Origin: JBDXHU01 sp039989475
GTDB lineage: Bacteria > Pseudomonadota > Gammaproteobacteria > Pseudomonadales > Halieaceae
Assembly (NCBI GenBank): GCA_039989475.1
Contig: JBDXHU010000006.1
Coordinates: 124,001-188,000 of the forward strand
DNA: 64,000 bases
Direction of reading: 5' to 3'
Shown: positions 34,594-43,453 of the stretch, piece after piece
Layout of the letters: each line of letters begins with the position of its first letter
How positions within the stretch are numbered: position 1 is the stretch's first letter
The notes under the pieces: model-generated
Databases searched by the model: none
Seen by the model: only the letters and a program-made list of their open reading frames with translations
What the model was told of the DNA's origin: nothing
Program-made: the position numbers and the translations under genes

Positions 34594-36147
34594 ATGAAAA
34601 ATGCAGGATACACGTTCCTTCGGCATGAGCTGGGGCTTTTGGTTCCACCACTTGGTATGGATTTGGCAGTCGGCGACTCTTATGACGATCGCGTGGTTTC
34701 CTATGGTCAAGGAAAGCTCAAATTACTAGCTAAAACGAAGAAGGTTGGAAAGACTCCATCGGAGCATATTGAGACAGCCATAAAATACCAAGGCATTCGT
34801 TTGGCTTACCTCTCGCCGACTTTCCAGGCCATCAACGTAGACGAATTGACGGCATATATCAAAGCAAAACCTACTTCGGAGATCCGTAGATGCATTTGGT
34901 ACCTGTTTGAATGGCTAACGGGCGAAGAGTTGGATTTGCCAAATAGCAAGTCTGCCTACACGCCGCTGCTAGATGATGAATACTACTACACGTTGTCAGA
35001 GGGGGAGCGACACTCTCGGACACGAGTAATTAACAATATGATAGGAAACCGCGAATTTTGCCCGGTAGTGCGCAAGACGCCGGAAGTGGTTTCATGGGCG
35101 CGGAAAGATCTAGTCAAAGTTGCGATCAAGCAGCTCAGGGGCCTGAATAAATATGTAAACACGGAAATTCTGGGTCGGTCAGTTTCCTATTTGTATACCA
35201 AGGAAACGAAGTCCTCTACCGAAATTGAGCGAGAGGACGCCAGGGAGGAGAAGACCAAAAAGTTCTTCCGGGTGCTGAAGAGTAGTGGCACTTTACCAAT
35301 AGATAAAGCGCGGCTTATTTTCGTGCAAAATCAGATAGTCCAATCTGCTAAGAAGGACTCAGATTATCGAAAGGAGGAAATATACGTAGGTGTAACACGA
35401 ATGACATCAGCCGGGGTTGATGAAGACATTCACTATATAGGTCCGAAATGGGAGCAGGTCCCCAGCATGATGTCTGGGCTGATCGATATGCATCATGCGT
35501 TAATGCTAGATGCTAAGGTTCCTTCCATGATTCATGCCGCGATAGTCTCTTTCGGCTTGGTATACATTCATCCTTTCAGTGATGGTAACGGTCGAACGCA
35601 CCGTTACCTCATTCATGACGTTTTGAAGGCGAGAAGGCCAGAGGGCGAAGACTTTATCATTCCTGTGTCAGCAGCAATCTTGCGACGCCAGAAGGACTAT
35701 GATCGAGTATTGGAGACGTTGTCTCGTCCACTGATGGCGATGCTGGATTATGACCTGCTTGAACATGACGACTGTCGCGTAGAGATCAACAATGATCTTC
35801 ACTACCTATATAGGTATCCAGATCTGACTCCGCATGTTGAATTTTTGTACGAGATGATGCGCGCAGCGATGGATGTGGACTTGATGGACGAGGTGTTGTT
35901 TATACTGAAGTTTGATGCACTCAAGGGACAAATAAACTCAAGTTTCGATATACCCAATACAAAATTGGACTTGATGGTTCGACTTTTGCTTTCTAATGAC
36001 GGCAGAGTATCGAATAGGAAAAAGCGAATCTTTAATCAGTTTCTGGCCGACGAAGAAATTCCTGCCCTGGAGGATATGGCGGTTGAACAAATAGCTGTTT
36101 ACGATCAAATGGCTCAAGAGATTAATGATGCCATGGCTAAAGACTAA
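34594..36147 (+). CDS. Fic domain protein, probable AMP transferase
   Basis: A 517-residue protein with a complete Fic core HPFSDGNGRTHR (326-337), including catalytic His326 and the anion-binding GNGR. Fic enzymes usually transfer AMP from ATP to a hydroxyl side chain of a target protein. An inhibitory-helix-like segment lies N-terminal to the core: SSTEIERED (about 207-215) fits [ST]xxxE[GN] as S208-x3-E212, but the last position is Arg213. N-terminal residues 1-190 and the helical C-terminus (about 385-517) are unassigned and probably hold oligomerisation or target-binding parts. AT-rich codon use and the location at the right end of the island suggest horizontal acquisition. The target is unknown; a defence or regulatory role is possible. 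Confidence 0.85.
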   Translation: MKNAGYTFLRHELGLLVPPLGMDLAVGDSYDDRVVSYGQGKLKLLAKTKKVGKTPSEHIETAIKYQGIRLAYLSPTFQAINVDELTAYIKAKPTSEIRRCIWYLFEWLTGEELDLPNSKSAYTPLLDDEYYYTLSEGERHSRTRVINNMIGNREFCPVVRKTPEVVSWARKDLVKVAIKQLRGLNKYVNTEILGRSVSYLYTKETKSSTEIEREDAREEKTKKFFRVLKSSGTLPIDKARLIFVQNQIVQSAKKDSDYRKEEIYVGVTRMTSAGVDEDIHYIGPKWEQVPSMMSGLIDMHHALMLDAKVPSMIHAAIVSFGLVYIHPFSDGNGRTHRYLIHDVLKARRPEGEDFIIPVSAAILRRQKDYDRVLETLSRPLMAMLDYDLLEHDDCRVEINNDLHYLYRYPDLTPHVEFLYEMMRAAMDVDLMDEVLFILKFDALKGQINSSFDIPNTKLDLMVRLLLSNDGRVSNRKKRIFNQFLADEEIPALEDMAVEQIAVYDQMAQEINDAMAKD

Positions 36148-36242
36148 CTATACAGCTGCTAGGGGTATATATGGGGGCATAAGGGGGTCACCTAAATATA
36201 TTATTTAGATAATTCAGTAAGTTAGGATAATTTTTCGGTCGA

Positions 36243-36261
36243 TCTCACACCCGACCAAATT
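36243..36261. repeat. tRNA-Pro attachment-like repeat, copy 3
   Basis: TCTCACACCCGACCAAATT matches the tRNA end with one inserted C and a shifted A. It is preceded by ATAATTTTTCGGTC (36229-36242), almost the same as the bases before copy 2, so both could be right-hand ends of related elements. Confidence 0.55.
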
Positions 36262-36283
36262 CATTTTTAGTCTTTCCCGTCGG

Positions 36284-36357
36284 ATTGCCGGGCAACCAGC
36301 ATAGCTGGTTGTCGTTCAGCCGGCCGGCGTTCCGGGTTGCACCTTGCTGCGCAAGGT
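36284..36357. repeat. Hairpin cluster between repeat copies 3 and 4
   Basis: CAACCAGC-ATA-GCTGGTTG (36293-36311) and ACCTTGC-TGC-GCAAGGT (36341-36357) are two perfect short hairpins, with a GC palindrome (GCCGGCCGGC) between them. The composition is GC-rich, unlike the island. It looks like a REP/BIME-type chromosomal repeat, possibly a later insertion. Confidence 0.5.
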
Positions 36358-36373
36358 ATGCGCTCGCTCCACC

Positions 36374-36418
36374 CTCTCACACTGACCAACCCCCCAATTG
36401 GATAATCGTGGTCTGTTC
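36374..36418. repeat. tRNA-Pro attachment-like repeat, copy 4
   Basis: CTCTCACACTGACCAA, then 14 bases, then GGATAATCGTGGTCTGTTCCC. The second block matches the sequence after copy 2 at the same distance from the CCA, and the sequence at 12911-12930 after the tRNA. It is the outermost copy and probably marks the end of the accessory region. Confidence 0.6.
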
Positions 36419-36480
36419 CCGTTTATTCCTTTTTTAGTGTGGGATATTGATCAGAGGCGGTGGCGTTTACCTGGAATAAC

Positions 36481-38010
36481 CTACACTGGGATGTAGTTTA
36501 CTGAGTATGGTGCCCACCTATCTTTCCAGGGTTTAGCTTGTTCCAGTTCGTAAGCCAGTTGGTATAGCATACGGTCGTTACCTGTCGCCGCCTGAAACAT
36601 AGAGCCTATGGGTAAACCTGATTCAGCACCCCAATTGAGGGGTACCGACATGGCGGGGTTACCTGCAACATTGGATGGAGCCGTATAGCCCATCCTGTTT
36701 TCCAGGAATTCTCGGGTGAGGCTGTTGAAACTGTCCTGAGGCTTTAGTGCATCAGCCTCAATGGAAACAACCGGCATGACCGGTGAGAGAATGATGTCCA
36801 CACGATCAAAAACCTTAGCAAACAGTCTCGGAACACGAGCGAGATACGCCAGTCCCGCAGCCTCCTGCTCATCGGTAATCGAGGCTCCGTAGCCGCTCAT
36901 ACTGGCCGTAAAAGGGTCGAGCAGACCCGACTCTGCGGAAGATAAGCCGGTCAATGACCGCGCCATATTGTCAATGAAGCCGAAGCGACGAAGAAAGGCA
37001 TTTGTATAGGCGCGAAAATACTCTTGTCGGTCTACGGGATAGTCTATCTCAATTACCGTATGTCCTAGATCTTCCAATAAGCTGGCAGCCGACAGAATCG
37101 CATCTCGAACTTCTTTTTCAACAGGCATGCCGCCTTTCAACTCTAGAGCCAAACCTACCTTCAGTCGTTTCGTTGATGGGCCCGCCACCATGCCGACCGG
37201 CTCAAAAGCGGCCCCCGATTTATCCTCGGTTTCATTGAAGAGCGCCGCGCTGTCTCTGACAGTTCGACTAATGGCCTGATTGGTTTTAAATCGGCTGTGC
37301 CCGCCTTCTACTTCACCTGACAACATACGCCCACGGCTCGGCTTCATTCCAAAAACCCCGTTTGCACTGGCAGGGAGGCGATTCGAACCGCCGCCATCAG
37401 TACCATGGGCCATCGGTACGATGCCCGCAGCCACGGCGGCTGCGGAACCGCCACTGGAACCGAGCGCGGACTTTGAAAGATCCCAGGGGTTAAGTGTCTG
37501 GCCAAAAGCCGTATTGTTGGTAACCAGGCCAAGTTGGGCAAATTCAGGCACGTTGGTCATACCTAGGATATTCATCCCGGCGGCCTCGACTGCATCGATG
37601 TATTTAACGTTTTTTGCCGGCACATTGGTCAACATAAGCCTGGACCCGTCGGTTCTGCGAACACCGCCGACATCAATCATATCCTTGAGCAGAATTGGCA
37701 CGCCTGAAAATGTACTGTCAGCCGGGATGCTGCTCGCTCTTTGTCGTGCTCGTGCGTAGGTCTTCGTCGTAATGACATTGAGTATCGGTTCAAGCGCCTC
37801 GATCCGTCGGATAATGATTTCGACAACTTCCGTCTGCGACAGCTCACCCTTTTTGATCAGTTCGGCCATGCCCAATGCGTCATAGGCAACTAATTCATCA
37901 AGTTCACGGGGGCTCGCCAGCGCTTGTTTTGGAAATACGCTGGAGAGTGAGCTCACAGCCATGGCCGCAGAACTCGCTCGCAGAAATGAACGTCTACTTA
38001 TCGCCATCAA
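36481..38010 (-). CDS. Tat-exported amidase (amidase signature family)
   Basis: A 509-residue hydrolase of the amidase signature family, which cleaves C-N bonds of amides. The Ser-cisSer-Lys triad is visible: Lys109 in ILLKDMID, Ser186 in GSSGGSAAAV, and Ser209 in GTDGGGSNR (Gly at the usual variable position, Asn for the common Ile). The start SRRSFLRASSAAMAVSS is a twin-arginine signal, so the enzyme folds in the cytosol and works in the periplasm. It is the last of three minus-strand genes (TonB receptor, peptidase, amidase), 50 bases after the peptidase gene, and probably acts on the same imported peptide- or amide-like substrate. Confidence 0.9.
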   Translation of the reverse strand: MMAISRRSFLRASSAAMAVSSLSSVFPKQALASPRELDELVAYDALGMAELIKKGELSQTEVVEIIIRRIEALEPILNVITTKTYARARQRASSIPADSTFSGVPILLKDMIDVGGVRRTDGSRLMLTNVPAKNVKYIDAVEAAGMNILGMTNVPEFAQLGLVTNNTAFGQTLNPWDLSKSALGSSGGSAAAVAAGIVPMAHGTDGGGSNRLPASANGVFGMKPSRGRMLSGEVEGGHSRFKTNQAISRTVRDSAALFNETEDKSGAAFEPVGMVAGPSTKRLKVGLALELKGGMPVEKEVRDAILSAASLLEDLGHTVIEIDYPVDRQEYFRAYTNAFLRRFGFIDNMARSLTGLSSAESGLLDPFTASMSGYGASITDEQEAAGLAYLARVPRLFAKVFDRVDIILSPVMPVVSIEADALKPQDSFNSLTREFLENRMGYTAPSNVAGNPAMSVPLNWGAESGLPIGSMFQAATGNDRMLYQLAYELEQAKPWKDRWAPYSVNYIPV

Positions 38011-38060
38011 ATGTCTCCTGTTCAGAGCACAAAGTACCAGAGTCGTATATTAACTAGCGC

Positions 38061-39803
38061 TTAGTGATTACCAAACATCATCTTGAGGACATCGGACTGA
38101 TAGATGGAGTTTTCCGCCCGGTAGGGCACTGCACCTGCTTCCAGATCGGACTTATTGTAGTTTCCTAACTCATCACTTATAAAGGCATGCGCCCGCGCCA
38201 TTTTTTCCAACTCATGTGTACTGATAAGATTTTGCTCAAAATCTGCAGTGGAGTGATAGTAACGAGTGCCAGTGGCCCATCCAGCTGAGATGACACCACC
38301 ATCAAAATAGGGCGGATGGAAATTGGTCTCATCAGCTGCGGGATCAGCGTAAATAAAATCTGCGGTAGAGATCGCATAGTTTTTTATCGCCTGGCGAAAC
38401 AAATCGATAATCAATGGGCTGCGATTAGTGACCATCAGCATACCTGGCACCGCCACATTCGAGTTGGCCTGTATCCAGCCTTCATCCGTCTGCTGCACCA
38501 TACCCGGTTTCTCCGGACGCAGAATAATCAGCAGGTCTTCGTTAACCAACGCGGTGTTGTTCTCGATAAATTTGTCAGTCGCACCAACTCCAGGGTTCTC
38601 ATGATCGCCAACGAATAGAAATATGTGACCATGCTCACGCTCTTGAGCGGACATTTTTCCGTAGTGATTGGCCAGTGCCAGGTTCATAGCTACAGCCCCA
38701 GCGTTGCAGTGCAGTGCATACAAAAACCCGTCGACATGCGCGAGATGTAGAATGTACTTCCCAGAGCGACCAGGCAGCAGTCCGTATACATTGTAGGAAT
38801 ATCGCTCGTCAGCGCCCTGCTCCCTGCCCTGAACATTCAGCCTCACCTTCACAGGATTCTCGGGACTGGCGCGATCGACCAGTTTGCGCAGGTAATAGCC
38901 ATCATTGTTATTGATCGTGGTCCAGGGCAGTGCGAGGCCGATGTTCTCACCACCACCCACTGATCCAACTCGCGCCGCGACCTGCGAAGCACCCGGCACA
39001 TCTGGCCAAACAATCACAGCCGCCGGCTTTCGCTCCAGCGTCGCAAGGCGGGAATAAGCTACCCGGGCGCTGTGGAACAGTGAGCCGGGCAACCCGCGGG
39101 ACCTCAACAGCACGATCTTGCCCTCCAGATCCCTGCCCTGCAACTCAGCCGGAGTACCCTCCCCCACGTAGACCACCTCTGCCACCAGCCCCTGCTTCGG
39201 TGTGGTAGCAGACTGATAGGCCGTCAAGGCATTGGTAAAGCGGTGCTCTTGCCCCACACCAAAACCGGGCGCACGGACAACCGACAACTCAAGGTCGTCC
39301 AACCACCACAGGGGACGGCGGGCGGGTACGCGGTCTTTACGGATGTCCCCGAAGCCAAATTCCTGCAGCTTCTGCTGCACCCAGTTGGAACCTTCTCGCT
39401 CGTATTTCGTGCCTTGGACCCGGCCCCAGAGAAGATTGCCGTCTGCTTTGGACTTTACCGCTATCGCCGTAAGCGCGTCCAAATAGCCGCCGATTTCCTG
39501 GGCAGTAATATCGCGACGCGGGTCTGACGACTCCTCTAGTTGTTGCGAAATAGCCGCAACGCCTAGCGGCCAGGTTCTCTCTGCTATTTGCGCCTTTGTG
39601 ACGTCATCATATTGCTCGGCGGGCATGAATGCGATTTCCGACAATGCGTTCATAAGCGCCTGTGGTGAATCAGCCATCCGCTGATCGCTCAGCTTTTTTG
39701 GACTCGCATCACCACCAAAGCTATTACTGGTAAACGCAATCGAAACAAACAAGACACATAAAATGCACACTTTGCGCGAGACAGTCGCCCTTGTCTTATC
39801 CAT
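38061..39803 (-). CDS. Secreted M28-like peptidase with PA insertion, atypical metal site
   Basis: A 580-residue exported protein (signal peptide in residues 1-30). A PA-type insertion lies at about 205-285 (VVYVGEGTPAELQGRDLEGKIVLL region), and the M28 aminopeptidase-like core follows from about 330. Compared with the family's five zinc ligands, H356 (LAHVD), E402 (GDHENPGVG) and H517 (YYHSTADFEQN) are in place. The position of the bridging aspartate reads ALHCNAGAVA and the later Asp is replaced in ILRPEKPG. The metal site is therefore changed, and the protein may bind one metal, act on an unusual substrate, or serve for binding only. It lies between the TonB receptor and the amidase gene in one direction. 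Confidence 0.75.
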   Translation of the reverse strand: MDKTRATVSRKVCILCVLFVSIAFTSNSFGGDASPKKLSDQRMADSPQALMNALSEIAFMPAEQYDDVTKAQIAERTWPLGVAAISQQLEESSDPRRDITAQEIGGYLDALTAIAVKSKADGNLLWGRVQGTKYEREGSNWVQQKLQEFGFGDIRKDRVPARRPLWWLDDLELSVVRAPGFGVGQEHRFTNALTAYQSATTPKQGLVAEVVYVGEGTPAELQGRDLEGKIVLLRSRGLPGSLFHSARVAYSRLATLERKPAAVIVWPDVPGASQVAARVGSVGGGENIGLALPWTTINNNDGYYLRKLVDRASPENPVKVRLNVQGREQGADERYSYNVYGLLPGRSGKYILHLAHVDGFLYALHCNAGAVAMNLALANHYGKMSAQEREHGHIFLFVGDHENPGVGATDKFIENNTALVNEDLLIILRPEKPGMVQQTDEGWIQANSNVAVPGMLMVTNRSPLIIDLFRQAIKNYAISTADFIYADPAADETNFHPPYFDGGVISAGWATGTRYYHSTADFEQNLISTHELEKMARAHAFISDELGNYNKSDLEAGAVPYRAENSIYQSDVLKMMFGNH

Positions 39804-39895
39804 GATTAATTGTCCTGTTTGGTTTTGGGTATTGGTTCAGACACCATGTCCGCCTGAGCCCTCAGAATCTGCCAATCGATTGCATATCGAAGATC

Positions 39896-39920
39896 AAAAA
39901 AAAGGAGCGCAAGGCGCTCC
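39896..39920 (-). terminator. Factor-independent terminator after the TonB receptor gene
   Basis: On the minus strand GGAGCGC-CTT-GCGCTCC is followed by eight T residues (plus-strand A run 39896-39903). This is a textbook terminator 24 bases past the receptor stop codon. The peptidase and amidase genes downstream would need read-through or a promoter of their own in 39804-39895. Confidence 0.85.
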
Positions 39921-39943
39921 AAACAAAAAAGTACACCTGGATA

Positions 39944-42271
39944 TCAGAAGTTATAGCGCGCCTGGAATTCGTAGGTACGCGGCGCTTCGATCATATGGAA
40001 ATAGGCATTCTCAAAGCCGAAACCAAGGCCCGACAGAGTGGCATCGTTACCCCAGTTGAAGGTGGTTTCATCGGTGAGATTTTTACCTATTACAGCCAGC
40101 GACCATGTGCCGTCGGCACTTTGCAGGGCGATGCGTGCGTTGATTTTCCAGTAAGACTCCTGCACAACCTCGGCGTCGTTATCCGGCGCTATACTGCTAT
40201 CGTCTGTATATAGGGCGTCCAGCCTGAGCGACATATCCAGATCACCGGTCAACGACCTATCGTATGCGGCACCAATATTGCCAGCCCATTCAGGCGCAAA
40301 CTGCAGATCTTCTCCGGATAAATCCTGGAATCCACCATTGGCCGCACAACTGCCGTCCACCTGCTGGCCGACAGTGCATGCTGCATTCGAATAGTCCTTA
40401 TACTCGGTGTCCAGGTAAGCCACGGCACCATTGAGAGTCAACTCATCTGTAAGCGCAACGGTGAAGTCTGTCTCAAATCCATAGACCTCACTTTCCGCGG
40501 CGTTGCCGACGATAAATCCTGCGGCTTCAAAACCACTCACCTGAAGATCATCGAATTCGCTGTAGAAAACCGCTGAATTGATCCGTGCGCGATTATCCCA
40601 GAGCTCTGTTTTCAGCCCCAGTTCGTAGGCGATCACTTCTTCGTCTTCAAATTCCCGGGAGCGGTCCATACCGTTGTCAGCATCGAAGCCTCCCGCCTTA
40701 TAACCATTGGCAACATTAAAGTACGCCATGGTATCGGCGTTGACGTCATACTGAATATTGATATTGCCGGTCCAGTGGTCTTCGCCGCGGTTTTCGCTGT
40801 AGTCGTATTCCACCGCGAAGCCTAGCCCTGCCGGACCGTTGACAAACGCCAGAAACGGGTCCGATGCGCTGGAGCCTGGAGCGGCGGTAATCTGGCGCTT
40901 GTCGACATCCTTGTTGTCATCTGAATATCGAACACCAACAGTGGTACGAAAATCATCGCGGATATTCCATGTGACACTGGCGAAGCCCGACCAGGTTTCA
41001 GTATCCTGACCAAAATCATTGTAGAACTCAGTATTTATCGCACCGCTGGGCAATCCGCCCACCTGGGCGAGAATGGCAGACTCGACCGGTGGGATTGAGG
41101 ACCAGTTTACCAAGGTGTCAGTATCGCTATTCAACTCCGCATACTGGTAATACGCGCCCACCAGATATTCAAAGGTGTCACCCAAAGGCGAGGTTAACAA
41201 GAACTCCTGCGTATACTGCTTGTGATCTTCACTGCGACAGCGATCGATAAACATCAGCGATGAGTAGTCCGCATCAGCGCAGTTATCAAAGTCATACTTG
41301 GTATAAGCACTGATGGAGCGCAGGCTGTAGTCACCCATTAGATACTCAGCCGTCAGCTGAAAGATATCCGAGGTCGTATCATCTTTCTCCTTGCGGCCGG
41401 GAAAACCGGAGACTGACTGTTTTTCATTGAATCCGAGAGTATCCCCAAAAGTCGGATTACTGCCCAAACCGTAGAGGAAGGTGGCGGTAGGCGTGGATTT
41501 CGTGATCTTGTGGTTTCGACCCGTCACATCGAACTTGCCGTGTTCAGCCTTGGCCGTAAATTGCAGATTATCGGTGGCATCCCAGGCCAGGCTGCCGCGC
41601 ACCATAGTATTGTCTTGTCCGGGGCCATCTTCACCACCGGGCGCCGCATTGTCCATCCAGCCGTCATCTTGATACACCTTGCCAACCAAGCGACCGCGCA
41701 GAGTATCGGTCAGGGGCCCCGAAACTGCAGCGGTCAAACCATAGCCATCGATCTCGGTCTCATAATTGGCTTCGACAAATGCCTCAAACTCATCCGTTGG
41801 CTGCCTGCTAGTGATATTGATAGCACCACCAACCGTGTTTTTACCGAACAACGTGGATTGCGGCCCCTTCAGTACTTCCACCCGCTCAATATCAAGAAAG
41901 GCGGCACGTGCATTGCGTGAGCGTCCATAGTAAACGCCATCAATGAAGGTACCCACCGACTGCTCAAAACCAAAGTTATTGCCGGAACCCACCCCGCGGA
42001 TAAATATCTGGGTGGCACCACCCGATTCGCCGACATGGACATTCGGCATGTAAACTGTAATGTCCTCCAGTTCACGCAGCCCCATTTCATCGATCTTGTC
42101 GCCAGACATAACCGACAGAGCGATAGGCACGTCTTGCATGCCTGTAGCCCGCTTTGTGGCCGTAACTACCACCTCTTCAAGCACGGGCCCTTGTGCCTGA
42201 GCAAGTCCTGTACCGCCTATGGCTGCAGCAATAGCTACTGCGGCAATGGTGTTTCTATTATAGTTTTTCAT
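39944..42271 (-). CDS. TonB-dependent outer membrane receptor
   Basis: A 775-residue outer-membrane transporter. Signal peptide (IAAVAIAAAIGGTGLAQA), TonB-box region EEVVVTATKR, plug domain to about residue 160 (IFIRGVGSGNNFG, ERVEVLKGPQSTLFGKNTVGGAINI), then a 22-strand barrel ending in the expected terminal phenylalanine (FQARYNF). The family moves siderophores, vitamin B12, sugars or peptides with energy from TonB. The neighbours are a secreted peptidase-like protein, an amidase and a divergent LysR regulator, so an organic amide or peptide is more likely than iron. A strong terminator follows. Confidence 0.93.
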   Translation of the reverse strand: MKNYNRNTIAAVAIAAAIGGTGLAQAQGPVLEEVVVTATKRATGMQDVPIALSVMSGDKIDEMGLRELEDITVYMPNVHVGESGGATQIFIRGVGSGNNFGFEQSVGTFIDGVYYGRSRNARAAFLDIERVEVLKGPQSTLFGKNTVGGAINITSRQPTDEFEAFVEANYETEIDGYGLTAAVSGPLTDTLRGRLVGKVYQDDGWMDNAAPGGEDGPGQDNTMVRGSLAWDATDNLQFTAKAEHGKFDVTGRNHKITKSTPTATFLYGLGSNPTFGDTLGFNEKQSVSGFPGRKEKDDTTSDIFQLTAEYLMGDYSLRSISAYTKYDFDNCADADYSSLMFIDRCRSEDHKQYTQEFLLTSPLGDTFEYLVGAYYQYAELNSDTDTLVNWSSIPPVESAILAQVGGLPSGAINTEFYNDFGQDTETWSGFASVTWNIRDDFRTTVGVRYSDDNKDVDKRQITAAPGSSASDPFLAFVNGPAGLGFAVEYDYSENRGEDHWTGNINIQYDVNADTMAYFNVANGYKAGGFDADNGMDRSREFEDEEVIAYELGLKTELWDNRARINSAVFYSEFDDLQVSGFEAAGFIVGNAAESEVYGFETDFTVALTDELTLNGAVAYLDTEYKDYSNAACTVGQQVDGSCAANGGFQDLSGEDLQFAPEWAGNIGAAYDRSLTGDLDMSLRLDALYTDDSSIAPDNDAEVVQESYWKINARIALQSADGTWSLAVIGKNLTDETTFNWGNDATLSGLGFGFENAYFHMIEAPRTYEFQARYNF

Positions 42272-42494
42272 GATTCCCTCCCGGGGACCGCTGGTTACGT
42301 ATTTGAAGCCTCGAACTGAGAAATTTCCCCGGGCTTTTCAATAGCTCACTGAATAATGTTGACCGCATCATCATTCATGGCAGAGCCCTTTTGAGCTATC
42401 TATCCTAGCAATGATCGCGTTATAACTATAATTGTATATTTATATAAACATTATTTACTATGCAAATACCTAACCAAAGAGAGTGGAAATTCAT
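42272..42494. promoter_or_regulatory. Divergent control region of the TonB receptor and LysR genes
   Basis: A 223-base region between divergent starts. The part at 42415-42475 is very AT-rich and includes TTATAACTATAATTGT and ATTTATATAA, with T-N11-A spacings as in LysR boxes. Position and family habits suggest the LysR protein binds here and controls both directions. Confidence 0.45.
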
Positions 42495-43406
42495 ATGAAG
42501 CTGCGTAGCGTTGACCTCAATCTGTTGACCGTCTTTGACGCGGTTATGGCGGAAGGCAATATGTCCCGAGCGGCAGAGAAGATTGGCATGAGCCAACCAG
42601 CACTCAGCCTGGCCATTTCACGTTTTCGTCACTTGGCCCAAGACGAGCTCTTCGAGCGCGCCGGCCACGGTGTCAGGCCGACCCCACGGGCCCAAGAGCT
42701 GGCGGGTCCAGTGAGACGGGCTTTGGATATCATCAGTGGCGCCCTTAAGAACAGTACCGAGTTTGATGTGGCAACCAGTAATCGCGCATTCAACCTGGTA
42801 TTGGGTGACTCGGGAGAGCTGGTGCTACTGCCCCGCCTGATGCAGTGGCTGGAGACGCAGAAGGCGGGAATTTTCATCAATACGCTTTCCTCCGAAGGAA
42901 TCGATGTGCGCAAAGAAATGCTCTTCGGTAATGTGGACCTCTACCTATGGGTTATGCCCCTTGATGCAGATGACGATCAACTTGTCTCACGGCAGATCGG
43001 TGTCGAAAAAAACGTCTGCCTGCTCAGCCGTGAACATCCATTATTGGACGATCATCTCGATTTGGAAGAGTACGCCCAACTCAAGCACGTCATCCTAAGA
43101 ATACCAGGCAGCTACGGCCCCAGCCTGATTGACCGTGAACTGTGGGCCCACAATTTAAAGCGCGAACACAGCATGACGGTACACAGTTTTTTTGAGTTCC
43201 CGCGCATCATCAGCAGCACTAATATGATTGGTACCGTACCGGCAATGATTGCCAGAAGCCTCGCGGAGGTGCATAAATTAAAGATACTACCAGCGCCAAT
43301 CGAGTTTGAAATACCAGTCTATCTATCCTGGCCACGCGCTCTGGACAGCGACCCTGGTCACCGTTGGCTTCGGGAATTCCTCATCGAGCTCTATCAAAAG
43401 TTGTAG
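42495..43406 (+). CDS. LysR family transcription regulator
   Basis: A 303-residue LysR regulator. The N-terminal helix-turn-helix is clear (residues 1-65, GNMSRAAEKIGMSQPALSLAISRFR), followed by the periplasmic-binding-like effector domain. The pattern MKLRSVDLNLLTVFDAVMAEGN is like the NodD/LinR subgroup. I chose the ATG at 42495 over the in-frame GTG at 42483 because LysR proteins start just before this first helix. Divergent from the TonB receptor gene, it is the likely regulator of receptor, peptidase and amidase with an imported small molecule as inducer. Confidence 0.9.
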   Translation: MKLRSVDLNLLTVFDAVMAEGNMSRAAEKIGMSQPALSLAISRFRHLAQDELFERAGHGVRPTPRAQELAGPVRRALDIISGALKNSTEFDVATSNRAFNLVLGDSGELVLLPRLMQWLETQKAGIFINTLSSEGIDVRKEMLFGNVDLYLWVMPLDADDDQLVSRQIGVEKNVCLLSREHPLLDDHLDLEEYAQLKHVILRIPGSYGPSLIDRELWAHNLKREHSMTVHSFFEFPRIISSTNMIGTVPAMIARSLAEVHKLKILPAPIEFEIPVYLSWPRALDSDPGHRWLREFLIELYQKL

Positions 43407-43453
43407 AAGCTTAAGCAGCGAAGTTCGTCAAAGAATAGGGGGCAGGCCACGAT

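Larger units (their letters stand above)
16694..36242. mobile_element. Probable tRNA-Pro integrated island, segment 2
   Basis: About 19.5 kb between repeat copies 2 and 3. It carries a lipoprotein gene, a RAYT fragment with REP-like hairpins, the probable immunity gene, the giant RHS toxin and a Fic protein. No integrase, relaxase or replication gene is visible. A further repeat-like copy (copy 4) lies 130 bases beyond. This is read from repeats and content, not from a known element. Confidence 0.45.
36148..36480. other. Right end of the accessory region
   Basis: A 333-base non-coding stretch that holds repeat copies 3 and 4 and a cluster of hairpins between them. It marks the transition from AT-rich island DNA to the scavenging locus. 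Confidence 0.6.
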
